DNA from: an uncultured Mycoplasmatota bacterium
Lineage (GTDB): Bacteria; Bacillota_I; Bacilli_A; RF39; UBA660
Reading direction: 5' to 3'
Assembly: GCA_900546745.1 (NCBI GenBank)
Contig: URDT01000013.1
Span: 1-30,495 of the forward strand
DNA: 30,495 nt
Shown: piece after piece, positions 14,726 to 22,105 of the stretch
How the letters are laid out: every line of letters starts with the position of its first letter
Position numbering within the stretch: the first letter of the stretch is position 1
Position numbers and translations under genes: made by a program
The notes under the pieces: generated by a model
Database searches by the model: none
Seen by the model: only the letters and a program-made list of their open reading frames with translations
What the model was told of the DNA's origin: nothing

Positions 14726-16882
14726 TTATAGTTTTATTTGATTTAAATCAATATCAACAATTACTTTGCTACTTCTATAATAATCACGAATAAAAATGAG
14801 TTCTTCTATTATTTGCTTTGTATTTTTAAATTTTATAATAATTTGTAATTGATAAATATTATTGATTTTAGGAATTGTACTAGAACTTGGGCCTAATATA
14901 ATAACGTCTTTTAATTTTTTACTTTTTAAATGATTTACAATTTTTTCTGCTTCTTTCAAAGCTACATCATAATCTTTATCTTTTATTTTGATTAAACAAA
15001 GATTATAGTAAGGACTATATTTTAATATTTTTCGGATATTTAATTCTTCTTGATAAAACCCTAGATAATCATTTTGACTGGCTCTTACAATACTATAATG
15101 ATCAATATTAAAACCTTGGATAATTACTTCACCAGGAAGATCAGACCTTCCAGCTCTCCCCGCGACTTGATTTAATAATTGAAAAGTCCTTTCTGCACTT
15201 CTGAAATCTGGAATATTTAAAGAAGCATCTCCGTTAATAACACCTACTAATGTTACCTTTGGAAAATCCAAACCTTTGGCAATCATTTGTGTTCCAATTA
15301 AAATGTTATATTTTTCCAATTTAAAATCTTCTACAATTTTTTCATGACTTCCTTTTTTTGTCGTTGTATCGATATCCATTCTGATAATAGAAGAATTTTC
15401 AAATTCTGTTTTTAAATACTCCTCTAATTTTTCTGTTCCCATACCAAAAGAATTAATATCATGACTTCCACATTCTGGACAAATCGTTAATTTTTTGGAA
15501 CCATAGCCACAATAATGACATCGCATTGTATTAGAGCTTTGATGAAAAGTAAGGGGGATATCACAATTTGGGCATTTATCTGTAAAACCACAGTTTTTAC
15601 AAGTAGATACTGTAGAATAACCTCTTCGATTCAGTAAGATAATAACTTGTTCTCCTCTTTTTAATGTTTCTATTATTTTCTTTCTTAAAATTTCTGATAA
15701 AATACGGTTTCCTTTTTTTATTTCATCTTTCATGTCTATCAAAGTAACTTTTGGAAGCATCTCATTTACTCTTTTATTCATAATAGATAATTTATAAATT
15801 CCTGTTTTTGCCCTTGTAAAGCTTTCAATTGATGGTGTTGCACTTCCTAATAAAACAGGAATATTATATTTTATTGCTCAAAATTGAGCAATTTGAATTG
15901 CATTGTTAGTTGGAGTTTTATCTAGTTTATTAGGACTAGAAAGTTCCTCATCTACTATAATGATTCCTAGATTTGTAAATGGAGCGAATATTGCACTTCT
16001 AGCCCCTATTGCAATAGAAACTTCTTTTCTTTCTATTTTTCTCCATTCGTCGTATTTTTCTCCATCACTTAATCGACTATGTAATATAGCAACCTCACTT
16101 CCAAAACGCTTTTTAAAAATAGAAACTAATTGTGGTGTTAAAGATATTTCTGGAACAAGAACAATTGCTTCTTTTTTTTCTTTTAAAACTTTTTCTATCG
16201 CTTGCATATATACTTCTGTTTTACCAGATCCAGTTACCCCATAAATTAAATGAGGATCAAATTGGTGATACTGAATTTCATTTAGTGTTCTTTTTTGTTG
16301 ATTGGTTAAGATAACATGAGATTCTTCTTTTGAGATATCATTATTTAGACGATATTCTTCTTTCCGGTACTCTCTAATTACCTCTTTTTTTAATAATGTT
16401 TGAACGGCAGATACAGATAATTTTGTTCCTTCACTTTTTTTAATATCTTTTATTTTTAATGCAGTGATTATTTTTTCTTGACTAGAATTCATTGGCTCAT
16501 AGTCTTTTTGTAAAAGACTAAGATAAGTACTAATCTTTTTAGAAATTATTTTCCCATGCTTTGCTTTTAAAGCAGTAGGTAACATAGTCTGATAGGCCTG
16601 TATTAAATTACATAGTGTTTTTTTTGCAATATAATGTCCTAATTCTAACATTTCTTTTGTTAAAACAGCTTCTTCATCAATTTGGTCGATAATTTCTTTT
16701 AATTCATATTCTGGTATTGTATCTGTTATTTTTAAAACAAAACCCTCTAATTTTTGTTTTCCAAATGGTACCAATACACGCATTCCAACTTGGATAGAAT
16801 TTTTTAACTTCGATGGTATCTTATAACTATATGTTTTATCTATATTTTTAAGTTTTAATTCTACTAATACTTCTGCAATCAT
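14726..16882 (-). pseudogene. priA: Primosomal replication helicase PriA, interrupted by in-frame TGA
   Basis: PriA restarts replication at stalled forks. The N-terminal part (16882-15878) has the DNA-binding domain MIAEVLVELKLKN with VLVPFGKQKLEGFVL and Walker A IYGVTGSGKTEVYMQ. It ends at a TGA (15878-15880). The same frame continues AIKYNIPVLLGSATPSIESF and runs unshifted into a second open frame (ATG at 15781) with the zinc cysteines (CKNCGF, CPNCDIPL, CHYCGYG, CPECGS) and GTQMIAKGLDFP, DFRSAERTFQLLNQVAGRAGR. Joined, it is about 718 codons, close to a normal PriA. Besides the TGA, the conserved DEEHESSYKQ-PRYHA-E-A segment is badly altered. The start ATG at 16880-16882 is chosen over an upstream one because AAAGGTGGTGAT precedes it. 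It could be a true pseudogene, two cooperating halves, or a sequencing error. Confidence 0.85.
15866..15953 (-). other. Degraded PriA helicase segment with hairpin at the in-frame stop
   Basis: From the DEE of the Walker B box to the stop the locus encodes DEELSSPNKLDKTPTNNAI and then QIAQF-stop. A gapless comparison with recalled Bacillus PriA (DEEHESSYKQEEMPRYHA...) shows that the His, Tyr, Gln, Arg, Tyr, His and Glu of this strongly conserved stretch are lost. The flanks on both sides are well conserved. The stop aligns with a conserved Arg. The TGA lies in a 9-bp inverted repeat ATTGCTCAA/TTGAGCAAT with a two-base centre (about 15867-15886). Confidence 0.6.
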
Positions 16883-16900
16883 TTTATCACCACCTTTTTT

Positions 16901-16930
16901 AAAAATTGAGAAACTATAGTTTCTCAATTT
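16901..16930 (-). terminator. 28-bp perfect palindrome, terminator of the Rpn-like pseudogene
   Basis: AAATTGAGAAACTA/TAGTTTCTCAATTT (16903-16930) is a perfect palindrome. On the minus strand it is followed by TTTTT (16901-16905). The stop TAG of the Rpn-like reading frame is at its centre. It lies between that gene and the priA ribosome binding site, with no clear priA promoter after it. Confidence 0.75.
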
Positions 16931-17782
16931 GTTGTTTTTCTAGTCCTGTAATCTGTTCGATTATTTCTATTTTAAAATTTTGTTCTAGCATTTTCTTAGC
17001 CATTTTCAACTTTTCTTGTTCGATTCCTTCTTCAATTCCTCGTTGTTTTGCCTCTGCAATATAGGTATTTTGTTCTAATTCTTGTCTTGTCAACTTGGTA
17101 TACAAAATAACGGCATCTTCATCGCTACTTAATTTTGTTACTTCATCTACCAATTTTTCTTTTGGTTCCCGTTCCATTAAATCATCCCCTAGAGCCTCTT
17201 TTAATTCTTCTTCACTTGTTGATGTAAACACCTTACACCATCTTGCCAGTTTGTTTTCACTATCAGTATAGCAAATTTCTCTTCCTTTTACCATATCTAC
17301 CATATCAATTTGTAATTTTTTGGTTAGTATTTTTCCTTTTTCCGTTGTTAGATAATAACTTTCTTTTAATTCATCTGATCCCAAAGAATAATTATTTAAA
17401 TTAATTTGAAGTGTTTTATGAATCATTGTATAATCTTTTTTTCCATACTTCATTTGTTTTGAATGAATTGCGCATACATATACTACATTTCTATCCATCA
17501 CTCCTGGCGACTTTTTATTAGACATTTCTATATTTATTTTCTACCCTTTAAATCAAGTAACAAATCCACATGTTTTTTCGCTTCTTTTTTATGTGTTAGT
17601 TCTAAATCTCTTGATTGTATTTTTACATGATTTTTAATTTCTATCAAAGGAACTTCTAAATAAACGGGCAAAAAATTTTCTATAATATCTATATTCTTTG
17701 GATTATTAAAAATTTCTGTAAATACAAAATCAAAATTAAGTGGGATAATTTCTCCAGGTTTTAGGGCTGTTATTCTTTTCAT
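16914..17782 (-). pseudogene. Rpn-family PD-(D/E)XK nuclease/putative transposase, frameshifted
   Basis: Two reading frames together match the Rpn/PDDEXK_2 family (recombination-promoting nuclease, TIGR01784-like). The first (17782-17534) has the N-terminal LNFDFVFTEIFNNPKNIDIIENFL and reaches the nuclease strand HVDLLLDLKG. The second (17525-16914) would continue with INIEM, then RNVVYVCAIHSKQM, LTTEKGKILTKKLQIDMVD and a helical C-terminus with IEEGIEQEKLKMAKKML. Adding one A to the AAAA at about 17539 would give KG-R-K-INIEMSNKK in a single frame. The catalytic Asp and Glu are therefore on different fragments, so the present product should be inactive. The start ATG at 17780-17782 follows GAGGTGA; the TTG one codon upstream is less likely. 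No flanking inverted or direct repeats were recognised. Confidence 0.8.
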
Positions 17783-17918
17783 CAACTCACCTCAGTTGAT
17801 AAATTAACAAAATTAATAAGAAAATACAAATCAATATTTTTTTAAATTCAATATCTATTTCATACACAAATAAAAATTTTACCACTCTATTTTTAAAATT
17901 TGAAAATAATTATATATG

Positions 17919-17941
17919 AAAAAGATAAAATTCTATCTTTT
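17919..17941 (-). terminator. Possible weak terminator after the recombinase gene
   Basis: Minus-strand stem AAAAGATA/TATCTTTT (17934-17941 with 17920-17927) with five T at 17919-17923, overlapping the last codons of the recombinase. The stem is short and AT-rich. The rest of the gap to 17782 is AT-rich without other recognisable signals. Confidence 0.5.
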
Positions 17942-18841
17942 ATGACTATTTAAATATACTTGCCTCAATCGTTCATTAGAAACATGCGTATAAATCTGAG
18001 TAGTTGCCAAATTTTCATGTCCCAGTAATTCTTGAACGATTTTTAAATCCGCACCATTATTTAACATATCTGTAGCAAATGTATGTCTAAGCACATGGGG
18101 ACTAATATGATAATTTAAGCCACTTTTTTTTAAGATTTGATCTAAAATTGTTTCTACTCCTCTAGTAGTCAGAGGATTTCCATTTTTATTTAAAAAAATA
18201 AAATCAACTTTATTTTTATTTAATTTTTGATAACCATTTTCCAAGTATAAGGCTAGTTTTTTTTCTAAAACACTGCCATATAATACATAGCGTTCTTTAG
18301 AACCTTTTCCTAGAATTTTAATTCTTTTATCAGCAAAATTAATATCTGTTATTTTTAAATTGACTAGTTCACTTACACGAATTCCTGTAGAATAAAACAT
18401 TTCTAATATTGCACTATCGCGTTGTCCTAAAGTAGTATTACAATCTGGAATATTTAATAAAGTTTCTAAATCATTACTATATAAAATTTTTGGTAATTTC
18501 TTATCTAATTTAGGATTTTCTATAAAAAGCATGGGATTTTCTTCAATATATTTTTTTTTCATCTGATATTTAAAAAAACTGCGTAGTGTACTAATATTTC
18601 TTGATATTGTTTTTTTACTATAATCTTTTTCATATAAAAAACTTAAATATTTTCTTAATACTGAATAATTTATTTGGTTTATTTTTTCGATACTTTGGCA
18701 TTTTAAAAAATCTAAAAATAATTTTAGGTCTTTTCCATAATTTATTATCGTGAATTTTGAATAGTTTTTCTCTTCTTTCAAATATTTTAAAAATTCTATA
18801 ATATGACATAATAAATTATTTTCTTTTAGCATTGTTTTCAT
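17933..18841 (-). CDS. xerC: Tyrosine recombinase, XerC/XerD type
   Basis: A 302-aa site-specific recombinase of standard Xer length. Residues 10-95 form the SAM-like core-binding domain (FLKYLKEEKNYSKFTIINY). The catalytic domain has the complete set: Arg155 in STGIRVSEL, Lys182 in GKGSKER, His249 and Arg252 in SPHVLRHTFATDML, His275 in LGHENLATTQIYTHV, and nucleophile Tyr284. XerC/XerD resolve chromosome dimers at dif. With no other Xer visible, the C or D assignment is a guess, and an integrase-like role cannot be excluded. The gene overlaps the preceding unknown gene by 26 bases, so they are co-transcribed. Two ATGs lie three codons apart; the second is better spaced from GGAAG. Confidence 0.9.
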   Translation of the reverse strand: MKTMLKENNLLCHIIEFLKYLKEEKNYSKFTIINYGKDLKLFLDFLKCQSIEKINQINYSVLRKYLSFLYEKDYSKKTISRNISTLRSFFKYQMKKKYIEENPMLFIENPKLDKKLPKILYSNDLETLLNIPDCNTTLGQRDSAILEMFYSTGIRVSELVNLKITDINFADKRIKILGKGSKERYVLYGSVLEKKLALYLENGYQKLNKNKVDFIFLNKNGNPLTTRGVETILDQILKKSGLNYHISPHVLRHTFATDMLNNGADLKIVQELLGHENLATTQIYTHVSNERLRQVYLNSHKR

Positions 18842-19625
18842 CTTCCATTAAATATCCCATTTGCTCTAATTCATCCTCTTCAATAAATTCTTCCTTTTCC
18901 ATATCTTGACGGTTGTATTGATTTAATAAATATGTTTTATATTCCACTAATTTCTTTTTCTGAAATAGAGTTTCAAAATCTTGATTTGAATTGAAGCTAG
19001 GACTAGGAGTTACTATTTCTTTTTTTACTGAAAATGGAGTTGTCTTTCTTTTTGATTTTGAAGCAACCCATCCCCTAAATGTTTTATATCGGCTAAATTC
19101 TAATTGAATTTCTTTTAAATCTTGTTCTTTTGATATTGCTTCATCATAAAATGATTCTAAATAACGTTCAATTAAAAACACCAATTCTTTTTGATTTTTA
19201 TATTTTTGTTGAATTTGACTTAAGTTATTTTGCTGAATTAATCTATTTAATTCTAACCATTCTGCTTGAAAATATGGATCATCTAAACGAACTGCCAAAA
19301 AAATTTTTTTAGGATTTTGTGAATGCTTTTTTTCTATTAAATGCTGAATACTACTAGCTAACTTTGGTTGATCAAAAATGGTGCTGTAATAGATTGGCTG
19401 TGAATTCTTCGACTTTAAATATCGAATAGAAAGTGTATCCTGATTTTCAATTATTTTATTTTGTCTTAATTTTTCTAAAAACTCATGTTTTGTATAAAGA
19501 GTGGTATAAGAATCAATTCTTACCAATTCGTTTTTAGGACCATCTTGTAATTTTATTTCTATTTCATCAGTAAAACAATTGCGACTGGAATTATAGCAAG
19601 AGGCTACTAAATTATATTTTCCCAT
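18816..19625 (-). CDS. Unknown protein, overlapping the Xer recombinase gene
   Basis: I do not recognise this 269-aa protein. Residues 1-50 look beta-rich (YNLVASCYN, IEIKLQDG, LVRIDSYTTLYT). The middle 60-165 is mixed, with QPIYYSTIF, KKIFLAVRLDDPYFQAEWLEL and a helix FLIERYLESFYDEAI. Residues 166-215 are basic, Ser/Pro-rich and probably disordered, and the last 50 are acidic and helical (DMEKEEFIEEDELEQMGYL). No signal peptide or membrane segment is visible, so it should be cytosolic. The start ATG has AGGAG 9 bases upstream. Its own promoter also serves the recombinase, whose start lies inside its 3' end. The coupling suggests a linked role, but nothing in the sequence says what. Confidence 0.75.
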   Translation of the reverse strand: MGKYNLVASCYNSSRNCFTDEIEIKLQDGPKNELVRIDSYTTLYTKHEFLEKLRQNKIIENQDTLSIRYLKSKNSQPIYYSTIFDQPKLASSIQHLIEKKHSQNPKKIFLAVRLDDPYFQAEWLELNRLIQQNNLSQIQQKYKNQKELVFLIERYLESFYDEAISKEQDLKEIQLEFSRYKTFRGWVASKSKRKTTPFSVKKEIVTPSPSFNSNQDFETLFQKKKLVEYKTYLLNQYNRQDMEKEEFIEEDELEQMGYLMEDENNAKRK

Positions 19626-19645
19626 ATTATCAATCTCCTAGTTTT

Positions 19646-19674
19646 ATTTTAACAAATTGTATAATGAAAGTCTA
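19646..19674 (-). promoter_or_regulatory. Promoter of the unknown gene/recombinase operon
   Basis: Minus strand TAGACT (19669-19674), 17-bp spacer, TAAAAT (19646-19651), about 20 bases before the ATG at 19625. Confidence 0.5.
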
Positions 19675-19685
19675 TTAATAGATTT

Positions 19686-19715
19686 AAAAAAACTAAAGAT
19701 GATTCTTTAGTTTTT
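19686..19715 (-). terminator. Intrinsic terminator of the six-repeat HA protein gene
   Basis: Stem AAACTAAAGA/TCTTTAGTTT (19690-19699 with 19704-19713), four-base loop, with seven T on the minus strand (19686-19692). A shorter T-run on the plus side could let it act both ways. Confidence 0.85.
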
Positions 19716-19723
19716 GAATTACT

Positions 19724-21364
19724 TTATTTTCTTTTGACTAAATTTTTATCTAATTCATTTAGAAATTTTTGATTAACTTCTTCTTTTGACGGAAGTTGTT
19801 CTGAATCATATTGAACTAAAAAACTTCGAACTCTGTTTAAAATTTCTATTTGCTTTTGGTTTTTATTATTTTGATTAACATCTTCTTTTTGTAATTTTAA
19901 ATCGCAGTTTTCAGTAAACCATCTGATTTTAATTTCTTCTAATCTTCTTATTTTTTCTTCTGTTATTCCAAATGTTCCTATTCCTTTGTAAGATTGCCTT
20001 TGATTTGATAACCATTTTCCAAGAAAGAACCCTTCCTCACAAAATTCATAGCCATTTAATGTTTTGAATGTGGATGGGATATTAGAATTACCATAGTGTT
20101 CATAATAGATTTTAGCTAATGCATAATGCTTCATCCAATTCATTTCACCATCATCAGCTTTCCAATCCATATGAATTTGATTTAACAATTCAATTTGTTG
20201 CTTCCATATTTCTGATTTATTGGCAGCTTTATGAAGTTTTCTTTGATTTGCTAACCATATTCCTAAATTCATTCCATCTTGATTATATTCATAACCGTTT
20301 GTAGTTTTAAAGGCTTTAGGTATATTTAAATTTTGATAATGTTCATAATATTTTTTTGCTAAATTATAACTTTCCATCCATGGCAAATTAGTACGTATAT
20401 TATACCATCTTATACCAATTTGATTTAATAAATTAATTTGTTCAGAAGTAAGTTTGCATTCTATATCTTGATAATATTGCCTTTGTACTACTAACCAAAC
20501 GCCTAAATTGACTCCTTTTTTATCATAAGTATACCCATTTAATGTTTTAAATTTTCTAGGAATCTCTAAATTACCATGATATTCATAATATTTTTTTGCT
20601 AACTCATATTTTTTTAACCAAATATCCATACGTTCCCATATCATCCCTATTTGATTTAATAATTCAATTTGTTCGGAGGTAAGTTGACCTCCTACCCCTT
20701 TATAATATTGTCTTTGAGTAGTTATCCAAACTCCTAATTTAAATCCATCTTCGGCATAATCATAACCATTCAAAGTTTTAAATTTTTTAAGAATATGCAA
20801 GTTTTGATAATGTTCATAATATTTTTTTGCTAAATTATAACTTTCCATCCAAGTTTGAACAGGACGTACATTATCCCATACAATACCAATTTGGTTTAAT
20901 AATTCAATCTGTTTAGGAGTAAATATATTTTTTTCATTATCGTTATAAGCTTCTTTTTGTGCTATAAGCCAAGTTCCTAATCGAAAACCATTTTTATCAT
21001 ATTCATAACCATTTAATGTTTTAAAATTTCTAGGAATTTCTAAATTACCATAGTGTTCATAATAAATCTTAGCTAAATTATAACGCTTATTCCATTTATC
21101 CATTGGACTAAGACAATTCCAACGCATTTTCAGCATATTTAATAATTCAATCTGTCTTTGATTAATAACACAAGTATTTGTCTTATTATAAGCATTTCTT
21201 TGTGCTAATATCCACCTTCCTAAACAAATACCATTTTCATCATATTCATAGCCATTTAGCGTTTTAAAGTCTTTAGGAATTTCTATATCACCATAATGTT
21301 CATAATAAATTTTAGCTAAATTATATTTTTGTTTCCATGCTTCGGTAATTCTTTCAGAATTCAT
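19724..21364 (-). CDS. Six-repeat helicase-associated (HA) domain protein
   Basis: A 546-aa protein built of six tandem HA modules of 77-81 residues beginning at about residues 10, 91, 172, 249, 329 and 410, then a 63-residue charged helical tail. Each unit runs W-x3-Y-LAK-YYEHY-N, IP--FKTLNGYEY, LG-W---QR--Y, QIELLNQI---W. The family is PF03457-like, normally appended to DNA helicases, but no helicase, nuclease or ATPase is present. The inserted FKTLNGYEYD loop is constant and should define a subfamily. Units 3 and 5 share an identical 18-residue opening, pointing to internal duplication. The start follows GAGGGG. It lies 30 bases after cpsB with no terminator between, so it may be co-transcribed with the polysaccharide operon. 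Nucleic-acid binding is inferred only from the domain. Confidence 0.85.
   Translation of the reverse strand: MNSERITEAWKQKYNLAKIYYEHYGDIEIPKDFKTLNGYEYDENGICLGRWILAQRNAYNKTNTCVINQRQIELLNMLKMRWNCLSPMDKWNKRYNLAKIYYEHYGNLEIPRNFKTLNGYEYDKNGFRLGTWLIAQKEAYNDNEKNIFTPKQIELLNQIGIVWDNVRPVQTWMESYNLAKKYYEHYQNLHILKKFKTLNGYDYAEDGFKLGVWITTQRQYYKGVGGQLTSEQIELLNQIGMIWERMDIWLKKYELAKKYYEYHGNLEIPRKFKTLNGYTYDKKGVNLGVWLVVQRQYYQDIECKLTSEQINLLNQIGIRWYNIRTNLPWMESYNLAKKYYEHYQNLNIPKAFKTTNGYEYNQDGMNLGIWLANQRKLHKAANKSEIWKQQIELLNQIHMDWKADDGEMNWMKHYALAKIYYEHYGNSNIPSTFKTLNGYEFCEEGFFLGKWLSNQRQSYKGIGTFGITEEKIRRLEEIKIRWFTENCDLKLQKEDVNQNNKNQKQIEILNRVRSFLVQYDSEQLPSKEEVNQKFLNELDKNLVKRK
19730..21337 (-). repeat. Six tandem coding repeats of about 240 bases in the HA gene
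   Basis: Units begin near 21337, 21094, 20851, 20606, 20380 and 20137. Their DNA is alike as well as the protein; the opening about 50 bases of units 3 and 5 are nearly identical, so copy number could change by recombination. The last unit ends near 19916 and the rest is the non-repeat tail. Confidence 0.7.
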
Positions 21365-21394
21365 TCAATCCCCTCAACTTTCAGTATTTTTAAT

Positions 21395-22105
21395 CTAATT
21401 ATTTTCTAATATATCGAATGGATTTTTATAAAAAATAATGTTTGTATACTTTTTTCCATATTTTCTATTTGATAAATGATATGCTTTTTTAAAAACCTTA
21501 AAATTACGTTTTTTAGTACAATGAGAGTCACTTGCTACAACATCAACTAGTCGTTCTTGAAATAACTTTTTGGTAAATTTTTGAATTTTACGAGTACTAT
21601 AGTGTCTAAATAAACTAGTTGCATCAACTTGTAGCATTGTACCTGTTTCTTTAATTTTTTTCATTTTATTAATATCACGATAATTTGGATATAATTCTGG
21701 ATGAGCTAATATAGGAAAATAACCATTTTCTATTAATCCCTCTAAAAACAATAATATTTGATCAAATTCCATAGATTCGTTTCTTTTAAATTCTACTAGA
21801 ACATATTTAGAATGATTAATTGTTGTAATTTTTTTATGATTTAATAAATCGACAGTTTCATTAGAGTACATAATTTCATTACCAAGGTAAAGATCAATTT
21901 CTAATTTTTTTGCTTCTTCTCTTAAAACTTTAAAATGGTTAACTATTTTTAAAGCTCTTTCTCGATTTCCTGATTTTATATGTGGTGTACAAACTACCTT
22001 ATTCATTCCTATTTTTTGAATTTCTTTTAAATATTGAATGGATTGCTCTAAAGATTTAGAACCATCATCTACATCAAATAATAAGTGAGTATGAATATCA
22101 ATCAT
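21395..22105 (-). CDS. cpsB: Manganese-dependent tyrosine phosphatase, CpsB/YwqE type
   Basis: A 236-aa PHP-domain phosphatase that removes phosphate from the tyrosine-rich tail of the BY-kinase, setting capsule or exopolysaccharide output. The metal-binding motifs are in order: HTHLLFDVDDG (His5, His7, Asp13/14), CTPHIKSG, LGNEIMYS, ILAHPELYPNY and VVASDSHC. All appear intact and the length is normal for the family. Its ATG overlaps the kinase stop (TAATG), so the two are translationally coupled, as in cps operons of streptococci and lactobacilli. Cytosolic; no signal sequence. Confidence 0.93.
   Translation of the reverse strand: MIDIHTHLLFDVDDGSKSLEQSIQYLKEIQKIGMNKVVCTPHIKSGNRERALKIVNHFKVLREEAKKLEIDLYLGNEIMYSNETVDLLNHKKITTINHSKYVLVEFKRNESMEFDQILLFLEGLIENGYFPILAHPELYPNYRDINKMKKIKETGTMLQVDATSLFRHYSTRKIQKFTKKLFQERLVDVVASDSHCTKKRNFKVFKKAYHLSNRKYGKKYTNIIFYKNPFDILENN

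Noticed and set aside
15878..15880. TGA in priA read as tryptophan (genetic code 4)
   Set aside because: ruvX, ireB and the COG3581 gene end in TGA with overlapping downstream starts, and Trp is encoded by TGG throughout. The stop also aligns with a conserved Arg, not Trp.
17534..17545. Programmed -1 frameshift in the Rpn-like gene
   Set aside because: The site does not fit an X-XXY-YYZ slippery heptamer in the incoming frame, and no stimulatory hairpin follows; a lost A is simpler.
16901..17800. Complete insertion sequence around the Rpn-like gene
   Set aside because: No matching terminal inverted repeats or target duplications were recognised; the 28-bp palindrome occurs only at the 3' end and works as a terminator.
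19916..21337. CRISPR-like regular repeats
   Set aside because: The periodic similarity is coding, about 240 bases per unit, and corresponds exactly to HA-domain repeats in one reading frame; no short repeat-spacer pattern exists.
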